Both the position numbers and the translations under genes were made by a program. This document shows, in pieces, positions 34,470-45,612 of a stretch of 64,000 nucleotides of DNA. Within the stretch, counting starts at the first letter, position 1. Every line of letters begins with the position of its first letter. Source of the stretch: Capronia americana (Eukaryota > Ascomycota > Eurotiomycetes > Chaetothyriales > Herpotrichiellaceae). The DNA is taken from positions 1,038,642 to 1,102,641 of the forward strand of contig JADWQD010000015.1 in the NCBI GenBank assembly GCA_016110215.1, written 5' to 3'. Under the pieces are notes generated by a model, which saw only the letters and a program-made list of their open reading frames with translations, searched no databases and was not told where the DNA came from.

Positions 34470-35918
34470 GTTGCTTGTACTCGGAGGGACGCCGAAGGTA
34501 GATGTGGTACTTCTGCAAGAGGGAAGATTCCGTTGAAAATGGAGTGTATCTGCGGATTTAAGTACGAGTTGCCGTCGGTCGCAGAGGTACAGGTCCTCGT
34601 TGGAAACTTTGGGCCTGGCGGGTCGTAGGTCCTCAACCGTGAATGGGACAAGGTTGGGACCAAACTTTCGCAGCGCAGGATACCAACAATTCCTTGGAAT
34701 TATAAAGCCAACAGCACGTGAAATCCGGGATCTCAGACTGAAGTCCCACCTCTTGACGATGCGATTGTAGATAGCGACCGGTAGGGTATCTGTAGGGAAA
34801 TCGAGTACCGCAGGCGGATAGAGTCAAACGAATACAGGGAAGATTGGGTGGATGGCATGATATCTTGGGAGGGTAGAATTAGTTCGTGACTATGCAAGAC
34901 ATCAATAGGAATCCCAATGGCTGTGATGAGGAACAATGGACGATGGTAGTATGGAAAGGAATTGGACGTGTTGGTGCGAGGCAAAGCGCAACAGGCAGAA
35001 AGCGAGTGCAGAGAGTAATCTGTGGTATTGCCATTGAGTCTCAATCAAGTATGCGTCATTCTCTTGGTGCGACTATGGGAGGCAAAATTCAGGCAAACAG
35101 ATTGACAATCAGGTCGTGTTGGTTGACCACAGAGACGACAGGCGTGTGATTTGGTGAGCAGCGCATGAGTGGCGGAAGATGCGCTGATGCACCAATAGCC
35201 CGCGAACGAATATGCTGCGGTATTGGCTCGCCATTTGCAGTGAAGGTTCTGCTGGTCAGAAAGGCGGCCAGAGGAGTATTGGTCAGGCACGAAAGAAACG
35301 TAAGATGGTTTGAGAGAGTCATGTGTTGTTGTCGGAGTCAGAGGAGCGCAAGGGGATGAGCGCGGATGGAAAAGAGAAAAACAATGGATGGCGCATTGAC
35401 CGTCGCCTCTTGGCACTGACGAGTCATAAAAGACCCGCAACGTGGCACGTGCCTCAGTCCATCTCAGCCTAACTCAAGGCAGCCCGATTGCAGTGGAGCC
35501 TTCTAGAGCCAGCTGTGCCTTGCCGTGGAGAGAGCGAAGCACAGAGAGCAGGCCCTCCTCCGCGTGTCCAGCGGCTTGACCTTGTCCCGCGGTTGAGATT
35601 ACTGTGTCCGACCAAATACTGTACCCCTCACATCTTTACTGTGTCGACGAGTTTGTGCAGGTCTCCCGCAGCGATCGATCCTCGCTTGACTCCGCAGATT
35701 TGCGTCCTGACTATTCTGGCAAACTCCCTTAAACGGTAAATTGCACCATCTCGGAAAACCCTAGTCGAACATCATTTCATCCTGCGTCAAGTCGTCGTTC
35801 ATGAATACCAGAAACATTTTTAACCTACCTTGAGCTCGTCTTGTCGAGCGGTGTAAGTTGTTCTCACTCAAGCAAGTTCCTCACCTTCAGTTGCAAGACA
35901 ATCACCCGATTGAAAATC
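34470..35918. other. Divergent intergenic region
   Basis: This 1.45-kb stretch lies between the unknown minus-strand gene and the DJ-1/PfpI gene. Several 60-130-codon frames overlap on both strands without recognisable protein features. Promoters and leaders are expected here. Confidence 0.5.
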
Positions 35919-36749
35919 ATGGCTTCTCCTCCAATTCACTATGTACTCCCAATTTTTCCTGGCTTTCAGCTCCTCGACCTTGCGGGTCCACTCGATATCC
36001 TCAATTTGCTCTCGACTGCTCATCTCGATCCCGAGAAACACCCTCTATCTCTGACTTTTATTGCAGAGAGCCTTGAGCCGGTGCCGGTAAAGCCCATCCC
36101 GCCCAAATCTGCCAACTGGACTTTCGACCTCGTTGATGCATACCCCAGCTCAGGCGGCAAGACAAACCTCAGCTTCAATGAGTACCTCCAGCCCGATACC
36201 ACTTATGCCGACTACCTCAAAGCGCTCGAACTCGACGAGGGCAAAACACGTGTTGATGTCCTCCTAATCCCTGGTGGCGTAGGAACTCGGCTAAAACGTG
36301 TTCATCCTGATGGCAGCAAGACTTCCAACATACAAAGTCTGCTTGACTTTGTGCCAAAGGTCGCCCCACACATCCGTACCGCGATCATCACAGTTTGCAC
36401 TGGTTCTGATGCGCTGGCACGAACTGGCCTTCTCGACAACCGACGCGCTACCACGAACATGACTCGATTCAAGGAAGTGGCTGCACGAAGTCCAAAAGTA
36501 AAATGGGCTGATTTTGCTCGGTGGGTCCGGAGTTTGCCATCCGAAGTGGAGGACAGTAAAATGCAGCCCATCGAAATCTGGACATCGGCAGGAATTTCGG
36601 CCGGGATGGACGTGACGCTGGCTTTCATCTCTCACTTCTACGGAGGCCCGGAGGTCGCAAGAAGTCTGGCGAAGGCTTTGGAGTACGACTGGCGAGAGAT
36701 TCCAGAAGGAGACAGGGATCCCCTGTACGCGAAGCATTTCGCAACGTGA
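35919..36749 (+). CDS. DJ-1/PfpI superfamily protein (class I glutamine-amidotransferase fold)
   Basis: A single-exon gene of 276 residues, starting MASPPIHYVLPIFPGFQLLDLAGP. The opening strand-loop FPGFxxLDxAGP and the nucleophile elbow ITVCTGSDALARTGLLDNRRATTN (Cys160) match the fungal/bacterial branch that includes isonitrile hydratase and the sensor domains of AraC-type regulators. The Glu/Asp-rich segment before the elbow contains DVLLIPGGVGTR, typical of the fold. The late block WTSAGISAGMDVTLAFI is also characteristic. No DNA-binding domain is attached, so an enzyme (hydratase, chaperone or glyoxalase-type) is more likely than a regulator. The frame runs upstream of 35919 without an ATG. 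Fold assignment is confident; the reaction is unknown. Confidence 0.85.
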   Translation: MASPPIHYVLPIFPGFQLLDLAGPLDILNLLSTAHLDPEKHPLSLTFIAESLEPVPVKPIPPKSANWTFDLVDAYPSSGGKTNLSFNEYLQPDTTYADYLKALELDEGKTRVDVLLIPGGVGTRLKRVHPDGSKTSNIQSLLDFVPKVAPHIRTAIITVCTGSDALARTGLLDNRRATTNMTRFKEVAARSPKVKWADFARWVRSLPSEVEDSKMQPIEIWTSAGISAGMDVTLAFISHFYGGPEVARSLAKALEYDWREIPEGDRDPLYAKHFAT

Positions 36750-38783
36750 TGCGACTGTGGACTTTTCTCAGCGAGAATTGGAAGGGCAACTCTGAACTGT
36801 GCTGTAGGTACGAGTACGTACTTTCGGCAACTGAGACGAGCCTTTTCGCCTGAATCTTTCTGACAGTACTGGTGCACAGACACGAAGGTCTTGTTTTTTT
36901 GCAACACTCTCCGTCGTCGATTCCAAAATACAAAGTCCACAAGGCATGGTCTTGTATTCGGGTATATGTGCCATTGAGCGCACGTCTTCACCGCAATACA
37001 GGCTCCGCTGGTGTCGATCTTTGGTCGATCAACCACGTGCAGGGCACCATTGCAAGCAAATTTGTGGAAAGTCTGGTAGTCCTCGCGGGGTTGAGCAAAA
37101 GCGTGTGCCCAATTTAGCGTCTCCTGCTTTTATTGCCATTCTCATACCCGTCCTAGGGCGACTATTTTGGCGGCAGCTGGAGCCCTTCGCTGAACTCTCG
37201 CTCAGAGCAGCTGGTCGGTCTTCACGTCACAGCTGTATGCTGTTAGGTGGCAAGCAGAGACCGAAAAGATTGACGGGGTGCAGAGAGGGTATCAGTCTTT
37301 CAGGTTCGACGCAGTTCTCTCTGAGTACACGTTTGTGCAGCGGAACGTCACCAGTGACCACCCATAACGACGTCCTCCACCCACACCTTAGGGTAGCGAA
37401 TAAATACTTTTCATGATTCACGAACGACGTCTTCGCCCCATGGTGGTTCAACGTGCGCGTGACGATGTCCATCACGACCATCTAGACTTACGAAATGTAC
37501 GATGCATTCTTCTCCAACAGAGCCCACCAGCTTGGAATGATCGTCAGTAAGTCATCTCCTGTACTAATCTTTCTCTCGGCTTGCTGTTGGGCTACGTTCA
37601 TTCCCCTCTCTCCCGCTCAAGATCCGGCCGACACGTTCTCCTTAGTGCCCCTTCCCAATTGACACTCGATTACGGGGAGCTCTGCGCCAGGCTTCTCTGA
37701 ATCTCCGTCCTCCTCAATCCGCCCTCTCCCGTACGGAGTGCCGCCGATCCCCTGGGAGAAGGAAGCGCGGCTCAAATTGAGAATGTTCATCCTGTGGTGT
37801 CACCGGTGGCAGTGACTTGGATACCACCCAGGGCGATGTTGCAATGGCTGATGTTCACGAAGGATAATCTCCAGCCTGTCATCAAGAACTAAATGCTCGC
37901 AATTGGTAGCACTGTATACCTCTGTTGCAGAACGATGGCAACAGCGGGTATGCTGTCTTCGAAGTTGACCCCCGGGATGAGCGTCTTTGGAGCTGACCAC
38001 CTCCTGCGCAAACGTCCTCCTCGGATGGGGAGTGACCTAACGCCATCTAATTCTTTCTCAGTGTTCCTTTTCGACGCAATCAGGTCCAGCACTCGCACAG
38101 TCGATGTTAGAGAGGAAAAGGCCCAGAGAACACAAACGATAATTTAGCGTCCTGTGTAATGATAGCTCCGCCATTCAAGACACCACTCGCCATCTTTTTG
38201 ACGAAGCACTTCCAGACGCTGGGGGGTTGGCACGCGATGGAGCGACATGACTCCCAGTGGAAAATGCACATCATATCCTTTACATTCCCATGATGCAATC
38301 CAGCAGCATAAGCAATACTAAGTCGTGGCAAGAAGATGTGCGATAGCTACCACATGTAGGGAGCCAGCCCTACGGATCAAGTACATTGTACGAGTACTGA
38401 GTACGGAGAACTGAGTACCCAGTGCACAGTATCGACCAGGCGTGCCAGGCTATCACCAGCTAGGAGGTACAACGTCACTCACCCAGCGCACTTTGCACTT
38501 GCGGGGCGGAGATCAGCCCCAGAATGACGTCTTCTGCATGAACAAGCCTGAAGACCTTGGCTGTGCCTGTCAGTCGCGTGCCTGCTACATACCCCGCAGT
38601 GACACAATGGCAATAAATAAGGTGTTTGGAAAACACGGCCGCCTGCTTCCTGGTTTCCCAACCCTCCTAGTACCTCATCTCACCACTACCTCTGCTTCTG
38701 CTTCTGCTTCTGCCTCCGCCTCCGCCTCTGTCCACGACCCGAGTCCACGAACGCCGCAACCTAATCAAACAACCCTCGTCACA
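36750..38783. other. 2-kb gene-poor intergenic region
   Basis: No convincing gene is present. It contains clusters of GTAC/GAGTACT-type motifs near 36808-36820 and 38388-38418, and isolated splice-like signals near 37546 that join only very short frames. Confidence 0.45.
38683..38726. repeat. TTCTGC/CTCCGC hexanucleotide-like repeat
   Basis: About seven pyrimidine-rich units (CTTCTG then CCTCCG) lie some 60-100 nt upstream of the PLDc_N gene ATG, in the probable promoter or 5' UTR. Confidence 0.7.
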
Positions 38784-39195
38784 ATGATCCAATCACTCCT
38801 CCTCCAAGTCTTCCTTACGACCCTCGCCCTCGGAGCTCCTCTCTCCGGCGACGAATTCCACGCTGAGAGCAATGCCATCGGCTACGGCACAGGTGGTGGG
38901 ATCGTCGGCTTGATTGTGCTGGTCCTCGATGTGCTGGTCTTCAGTAAGTTCCCACGGATGTCGTCCTAGCACATGAATGTGAAAGACACGGAGGGAAAAT
39001 GGTCGCTGGTATTGGATACTGGTCACTGACACAGTCGAAACAGTCGAGGTCCTGAAATCGAACCGCCCTCCCGTGCACAAGCTGCTGTGGTGCTTGGTCG
39101 TGTTCTTGTTCCCTATTGTCGGAATGCTCATCTACTTTCTGTTTTCGAACCGCGAGGCCCACAAGTCTGGTGGTGCTTATGAGCCTTTGCCATAA
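38784..39195 (+). CDS. Small PLDc_N-domain membrane protein with signal peptide
   Basis: Two exons, 38784-38943 and 39044-39195, give 103 residues. Residues 1-18 form a signal peptide (MIQSLLLQVFLTTLALGA). Two membrane helices follow, GGIVGLIVLVLDVLVF and LLWCLVVFLFPIVGMLIYFLF, around the motif EVLKSNRPPVHKLLW. That is the pattern of the PLDc_N (phospholipase D nuclease N-terminal-like) family, here without any nuclease domain. The acceptor is ambiguous: a CAG nine bases earlier (39035 start) keeps the frame and adds three residues. The function of the stand-alone domain is unknown. Family confidence is good. Confidence 0.8.
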
Positions 39196-39647
39196 GGTGC
39201 TTCGATATGCAGGGCAAAATCAGGTGCAGCTAGGTGTTATAGTCTCGGGAAGTTGGCAAGTTGCAGTCGGAGTGGAGAGGAGACGACAACGAGGAAGATT
39301 GGGTGCTCCAATGATGTTTTGGAGGGCGGATTAGCCTGTTACCTTGACATGCCGACACACATGGTGCATAGCTCGGACTTGGGGCGAGAGAGAGTCGAAT
39401 GGGATGCGTGGAATCAAATAATGGACAGAGTTGCTGGACTTCAGTGGAAGCCGCGGCTGGGATGGTTCTCGGTAAACAGAAAGAAGCCAGAGCCTGCAAG
39501 TTGGAATGAGATACTCTCTGTAATACGCTAGATATGGGCCAAGCTAAGTAGAATCTGCAGATTATGCGCACCGACATGCGTGCTGTAGATGCCTAGACCT
39601 GCAATCATACGAGCAATCAACATCAGTCTGAGACGTCGCGGCCACCA
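39196..39647. other. Convergent intergenic region
   Basis: This lies between the PLDc_N stop and the P450 stop. No gene is seen. Confidence 0.5.
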
Positions 39648-41482
39648 TTATCTCGCCCGGGCCGTGACATGCAAAAACATCTTTCTCTGGACATGAATTT
39701 GATGACACTTGGTCTCCATGGTGTTCACCGGATTGACGATTCCGAGGTCGTACCGTCGGAAGAGCTGCGTAAAGGAACCCCAATCAGTATCAGTTCGATC
39801 GCTCTCGGTACGAGCATTCAAATCTCTCGTCCAAAACAGCGAAACAGAAGGGATGAAAAGAGTGAACATACTTCGACAAACACCTTGTTCAACTCCATCA
39901 GCGCGATGCCCTTGCCCAAACATGTAAACCTGCCGGCGGCAAAGGTCAACTCCCACACTCTTTCCATCCTCTTCAGTGTTTCGGGATCATTCTCAACCCA
40001 TCGCTCTGGTCGAAAGATCGAGGAGTCTTCGCCGAAAATATCCCGTCTCTTCATCATCATGTGCTGACTGATTGCGACCTGCGTGTTAGCCGGGATTCGG
40101 ACGCCACAGACCTCAATGTCCTCTGGTGGAGAGAGCTTCGTCCCTATCCCGTTCAGAGGTTGCCACATTCGGAGGCCTTCCTTGATGCACGCTTGGAGAT
40201 AAGGCAGTGTCTGGGCTTCGCTGTGCTTGACGACCGGGAAGGAAATTTGGCCGTCAGCGATGGCAGTGTCGATTTCGGTGCGGAGTCTAATGTACACGGC
40301 CGGGTTTGTCAGGATGAACAACAGAGTCATTCGGATCGTGGTGGCTGTGCTGTCTGAGCCGGCGAGGATTTGGAGAAGAGATTCGGATTCTGCTTCCAGT
40401 TGAGTAAGACCGTGCTTGATGAACGAGTTGAGCATGTCCTGTTCGCTCTTGGATTCGGAACCCGGGTGGAAGCGATCGGCCACTATTTCTTGGGCAATGC
40501 CGATGATAGCACCTAAGCCGGCTTTGTCTTCGGGTTTGGGCCCTGCGAGGGCTTGCATGAAGGAGCTGGAGAGGAACGAATGGACCCAGGGGAAATTGGT
40601 GCCGAATTCCAGCACCGGAAAGAACGCGGTGCTGGATTTGTTGTAGTTGTAGAGGTCTTCATTCTGGGTCAGGAAGCCGAAGGGGTGACCAAATGCTGCA
40701 CATGTGTTGGTTTCAGCTTTCTTTCTCACGGACCTGTCACGGGAGGAGGTGCACGCCTTACCGATATGCGTGAGGCTGTCGAGAGTGAAATACTGAGCGA
40801 ACGCGGCGAAATCAATGGGTGAGCGCTTCTCTATCCCTTCTCGCTTGATGAGTGCGACGAGGTCAAGGACCCGCTCGTCAATGGTCGCCTCGAGGTCGGG
40901 TACTTCTTTCGCGGTGTACTGGAGGTGACTGTTAGATTGTGCGATTATATGTATTGTCCAAGACCTACTCCTGGCATCATCTTCGCTCGTAACTCTGCGT
41001 GGCGCCTTTCATCCTGTTCTGACAGGAGATTGTTGATCCGGGGGTCAAGCTTCATCGCTTTGTACCAATGGCCCCGCCTGAATGGTGAACGGGGAGCGTT
41101 CATCAACCGAGAATATTCTGGATCACTGCTCACAGTTAGAAGTCGCGGGCGCAGCGATATGTGACGCCTGATTTACTCAAAGATAACCATGTTAGGGCCG
41201 ATCCTCGCCGGTGAGCCTGTTGCTCCTCAGCATGCAGAGCGCGGAGATGGCTCTTCCGATCCTACCGTATTTCTCAAGAACCTCTTCCATGGCAAGATAT
41301 AGGTCTCCTCTGAACGTCACGTTGAATAGCCATAGCTGGGAAATTCGAGCGAGCCATGGTCCAGAGATGTGTCGTAATCTGCGGTAGGAAACCACAGTAC
41401 TGACCACAAACCACACAACTGCGACCGTCACAACTGCGGCGAGAGCAAGCAGTGCGTGCGAGGCTGCGAAGATGGAGGCCAT
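39648..41482 (-). CDS. Cytochrome P450 monooxygenase (pisatin-demethylase-like)
   Basis: This is an ER-anchored haem monooxygenase. I reconstruct six exons on the minus strand, 41482-41266, 41216-41177, 41125-40969, 40918-40762, 40695-39872 and 39764-39648, all phases agreeing, giving 503 residues. The N-terminal membrane anchor lies at about residues 8-33. Then come KYG-SPARIGPNMVIF (built across two junctions), I-helix AGSDSTATTI, K-helix ExxR in KEGLRMWQP, FRPERW, and the haem loop FAAGRFTCLGKG (about 442-453). The general pattern resembles fungal pisatin demethylase and benzoate-hydroxylase-like P450s, a judgement by eye. It is divergent from the methyltransferase gene across 1 kb and sits at the edge of a group of oxidative/tailoring genes. 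Substrate is unknown. Confidence 0.92.
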
Positions 41483-42483
41483 GTTAGCAGTTATGAAATG
41501 GAAACGAGCTTGAGCGAGGCGGAGTCTCAGCAATGATCAAGGTTCAGCCGTTCCCGTGTCGAATACACGCCATCTTGAGATGGATTTCACATTGCGCGAC
41601 TTAGCTTGTGAGAAGGATTGACACCAGCACACGGAGACGGGGTGGGATCCAGGCGCATCAGCACCACCAGCACAGCTTTGAGATTAGGCGAAGTCGTTGG
41701 GTATGTAGTTGGTGACCTGGCATGCAAGACGAACTGTCCTTGTAACCCTGCAAGTGCCAGGCAGTCCGCGCCCGGTCTTTCCCGTGCCTCAGGCTGCGCT
41801 CTATGAATGCATTAGACCGATGCGGCCGGATTCTCTAGCGTCCATTGGTGGTTTCGAGGAAGCAAAGGGAGGAGACGAGAGAAGAATCAGCTCTTACCTT
41901 CCTCACCCGCATGCATGACTGGCGTGGCTTTCCGCATGGGTTAGTGTGCCCTAAGAAGATTAAACCGCGGGGCTGCCGTTCCGCCGAAGCGATGCCTTAG
42001 CGGGCATCAAGACGTCTGCTTCTTTACCTAAACGTTCCTCTGCAAGAGCTTCGTTTCCTCTCGCTGTTCTGCGTCATGTATGGCAACCGCAACGTGGCAG
42101 CAGCAGCAGCAGCAGCTAGAGCCGAAGCGTGCACTCGTATCCCTCCGTAACCAGTGTAGCCATCTGGACTCACACGCAGGCCCTCGAGCATTGGGAAACT
42201 TTCGACATTGTTGGTTTGGCCTGCAATTGGCGATCCAATTCTCTCACCCCTGCACCCAAGTTGTGCTCACATCTTGCTCAGCCGATGTCAGGCAACATGA
42301 GGGGGTAGATTTGTTCTGTTCGCTCTCAAGAGACCTCCATCTGGCCGGTCTACCCCCGACCCTGATCCATGTTTTCTGCCTCATAATATTGACCCTACGG
42401 GTACCGTTTCTTCAGTCGCGAAACCACAGATCTTCTCTGAAGCTCTCCGCCATGACTGCGTGCACACATCCAGCTTCCTGACA
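41483..42483. other. Divergent promoter region between P450 and methyltransferase
   Basis: One kb separates the two start codons and probably holds both promoters. A CAG trinucleotide tract lies at about 42099-42116. No gene is supported. Confidence 0.5.
42099..42116. repeat. CAG trinucleotide repeat
   Basis: Six consecutive CAG units occur in non-coding DNA upstream of the methyltransferase gene. Confidence 0.75.
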
Positions 42484-43618
42484 ATGGCAGCTTCAGACAA
42501 CGACAGCGCACTGGAGGCACTCAGTGCCCACACCGTAAGCAGCCGCCCGCGTCGTCTAGCTCAAAGTTTGATGTTGATAGCCCAGACAGGATGATGGCGA
42601 TGACACTGGCCTCGACGAAACTGACTCCGGATACTGGGCGCGAGAACAGTCAACGCGCTCCGTGACCGCGAGCGTTTACGACTATGAGAGACTACACAAC
42701 CGAACTTACCATGCCTTCCATAGCGGCAAGTATCTCATGCCCAATGACGAGACCGAGCGAATGAGGTTGGACGTTACTTATCATGCTTTCCGGTTTGCAC
42801 TGAGGAACACATTATTCTTCGCTCCCATCACCCACCCAAGAGCGATTCTGGATGTCGGTACTGGAACGGGCATATGGGCAATGGACGCCGCCGACGCGCA
42901 CCCAGATACAGTCGTTATCGGTACAGACTTGAGTCCAATTCAACCAAGTTTTGTTCCGCCCAACCTGACCTTCGAGATTGCTGACGCCGATGAAGAATGG
43001 ACGTTCGCCCAGAAGTTCGACCTTGTCCACACTCGAATCATGAACGACTCTTCCCTGCGAAGCTGGCCTCATTTTTTCGAGGAGGCATTTCGAGCTCTGA
43101 ATCCTGGCGGCTGGGTGGAATGCCAGGAGGTGGACTACAACCGACAAAGTGACGACAACACCATCCCTCCCGACAGCCGACTTAGCTTCTGGGAGCGGGA
43201 ATGGACAAGAGGCATGGAGATGACAGGTCTGGGCGGATATTGCAGACCAGAGCTCGTCATGCAGCAAATGCAAAATGCAGGCTTTGTAAATGTCGTCTGC
43301 CGCAGGTTCAAACTTCCGGTCGGTCCCTGGCCAAGAGATGAGGCGCTGCGGCAAGCTGGGCTGTTCGGCCTGGTCAACGTCCTAGAAGGGCTGCAAGGGC
43401 TGAGTCTAAAGATTTTTACCGAGCTTCTTCACTACTCACTTGACGACCTGGAGGCACTTTTGGTGGAATGTCGGCAAGAAGTCAGAGACCGCACCGTGCA
43501 TGCTTACTGGCCAGTGTAAGTGGAACGATTCTCACCCAGACGGATAACGGGTGCCTTTCGCTAAAGACTTTATAGCTTTGTTATCCTGGGCCAGAAACCC
43601 GAGGACATTCAAAGCTAG
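42484..43618 (+). CDS. LaeA-like SAM-dependent methyltransferase
   Basis: This is a class I S-adenosylmethionine methyltransferase of the large fungal LaeA-like family, which includes global regulators of secondary metabolism and many cluster-borne enzymes. Exons are 42484-42534, 42581-43515 and 43576-43618, giving 342 residues (339 if the second acceptor is nine bases later). The motif HAFHSGKYLMPNDETE precedes motif I ILDVGTGTGIWAMDAA, followed by GTDLSPIQPSFVPPNLTFEIADA and FDLVHTRIM. The closing strand VFVILGQKPE appears only after the last intron is removed. The N-terminus is acidic and short, unlike LaeA itself, so it is more likely one of the paralogous enzymes than LaeA. The target is unknown. 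Confidence 0.88.
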
Positions 43619-44425
43619 TCATGGAACGATAATGCGATGACACGCAGTCAAGTCTTATGGTTGCTCTGCCGTGTGCACTATCCAAAATCGTGGATTATGG
43701 GCACTTCAGGGCACATCTACCCCGTACCATTGACTACAAAAGTTGGGTGGACTCATCGGTGGCCAGAAGATGAAAATCCGACTGGTCCTTGGCACGCTGC
43801 GATGATGATGGAATCAATCAACTTCAGAAGGGCGCGGCAAAGAGCTACACCCGCTGGCGTTCTGCGACTTTTTTTGGACCTTGGAAGCCTAACATGAAGC
43901 CACGCTGACAAACGTCGATCACTTCGCGCGTACTGGCCGTATATCGAAAGACGCTCTCGCGGTCGCACGCTAGAGCGCCAATGCCCAGGAGATGCCGAGA
44001 CACGGACTGTTAACCTCATCACTCGAGACCACCTATCATGGACAATTGATACTGGGTGACCGCGGGTTGGGAAGGCATCTGCGGAATGTCAAGACTACGA
44101 TGACGAAATCACTCGCAACGACCCCGTCTGGGGAACTCGAAAGCGCTTGGTAGGGCATATGCGATGACTCTGAAAGGCTTGCTGTGACGGTTCAGGCGGG
44201 ATGCAGGTAGCAGACCACAAGCTAGAGTGTCGGACAATCAGCTTTCAGAGCTATAAGTAGCCGGGCGCAGGACTATTACCTTCAGGAGACGAAGTGCGTT
44301 GAGATCTAACACTGACTGTCCAAACGTCAGTCTAAGAATCCTTCATCTACGACATCTTTCATTGATTACACACCGAATATCTTCGACAGAGATCGTGCTT
44401 GCTATTCCACACGTCGGTCTACACC
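43619..44425. other. Intergenic region
   Basis: About 0.8 kb lies between the methyltransferase and the tandem-ABM gene. Only short overlapping frames are seen. Confidence 0.5.
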
Positions 44426-45079
44426 ATGTACTACGTTATCTTCCAGGGTACCGAAAAGGAAGGCAAAGCAGCCGTCTCGGAGCAATACTACAACACCCTC
44501 GTACCCTTGGTCAACAACAGCCCCGGCTTCATTAACGAAACTGGCTTTGCAGCCGTGCATAAAGAGAGGTTGACAGTTTTGGTAGCAACTTTTGAAGATG
44601 AGGATGCACTAAAGCGCTGGCGAAACGAGCCTACGCATGTCAGAATCCAGGGCAAAGCGGCCCAGGGGATCTATGAGGACTATCGGATTCGCGTCGGTCC
44701 TCTTTTGGAATCGGTCAGCCAACAAGCAAAACAGAATGAAGGAGAGGTGGAGCATTGTATCCTGCTGTTCTATCGAAACAGCTTCGAGGGTACACCGGCG
44801 GACAGCATAACGTCATTGATAGATGCGGACCCCGCTGCGAAAGAGATATCGGATGAGCTGCTTGACTCTTCTGTCTACCAAGGTCCGCGGATTCTCTGGA
44901 TTTCGGCTTGGAAGTCAGAGGCCGCTGCGAGCAGGTTTGAGAAACTCATACCTCGAACTTCTGGCGACGAGGCCAAGTTCATTCTTGTGAAGAGGGATTA
45001 CAGCAAGGTCAGCCGGGGTGGTGCGCCCAGCGACACTCCAGGCGGGAAACAGAGGGAGACCGCCCAAGGACGCGAATAA
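44426..45079 (+). CDS. Tandem antibiotic-biosynthesis-monooxygenase (ABM) barrel protein
   Basis: A single-exon gene of 217 residues beginning MYYVIFQGTEKEGK. Two halves (about residues 1-95 and 105-200) each have the order strand, helix, strand, strand, helix, strand of dimeric alpha/beta-barrel (ABM/EthD-like) proteins. The first half has GFAAVHKERLTVLVATFEDEDALKRW and the second EVEHCILLFYRNSF and RILWISAWKSEAAASRFEKL. The segment FEDEDALKRWRNEPTH followed by IQGK is typical of ABM proteins. A basic, disordered tail follows. Such proteins act as cofactor-free oxygenases, cyclases or haem-degrading enzymes. The activity here is unknown. The neighbourhood of redox and tailoring enzymes suggests small-molecule metabolism. 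Confidence 0.75.
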   Translation: MYYVIFQGTEKEGKAAVSEQYYNTLVPLVNNSPGFINETGFAAVHKERLTVLVATFEDEDALKRWRNEPTHVRIQGKAAQGIYEDYRIRVGPLLESVSQQAKQNEGEVEHCILLFYRNSFEGTPADSITSLIDADPAAKEISDELLDSSVYQGPRILWISAWKSEAAASRFEKLIPRTSGDEAKFILVKRDYSKVSRGGAPSDTPGGKQRETAQGRE

Positions 45080-45612
45080 AACGCTCTTGTGCGAGGGGGA
45101 CGGGCCCTGTCGCATCCAGAGACAAATTCAATGTGTGAGCTGGAATTAGTGTTGCAACGCCGCGGAAGAAAATCCAGTATTAAATTATGTACCGGGTGCC
45201 TGACCTTCGTGTGAGTTTTCGAATTGATGCTATCTATACTTGTGTTTCTGGAACCAGCGTTGAACACGCTCGCCGTAACCCTCCAGTCGTAGAAGTCAAG
45301 CATCTTTCTCCCCCGTCGTCGACCGGCCAATCGTTGCCGGTACTTGCGCATCTAGTTTGCGGACTAGCTTGATGCAACTCGGCGTCATTGGGGCCCCAGA
45401 AAGAAGCTGTCCAGCCACCGCAGTACGTGGAATACGGGGTACAGTAGCTAAAGATGGCGCGGAGAGAGTTTTGCTCTGATATTTTCCAAGCATTTGATTG
45501 ATCTCAACGGCGACACCTATCGATAAGCGTGACGTTTGTGCCTGGTTCGATCTCCCAATCGGTTGCGCCAGGGCCTCGCGTACAGTCAGAGGAGGCTTGC
45601 CAGCAATACGAG
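45080..45612. other. Intergenic region / promoter of the arylsulfotransferase-like gene
   Basis: No gene is supported in this 0.5-kb stretch. Open frames run into the signal-peptide exon from upstream, but the conserved start is at 45613. Confidence 0.5.

Noticed and set aside
36946..37416. 156-codon plus-strand ORF downstream of the DJ-1/PfpI gene
   Set aside because: Composition looks random, it overlaps the expected 3' UTR, and no homology pattern is visible.
37495..37700. Possible small spliced gene starting MYDAFFSNRAHQLGMIV with a GTAAGT donor
   Set aside because: Every acceptor tried gives a product of about 30 residues with no recognisable continuation.
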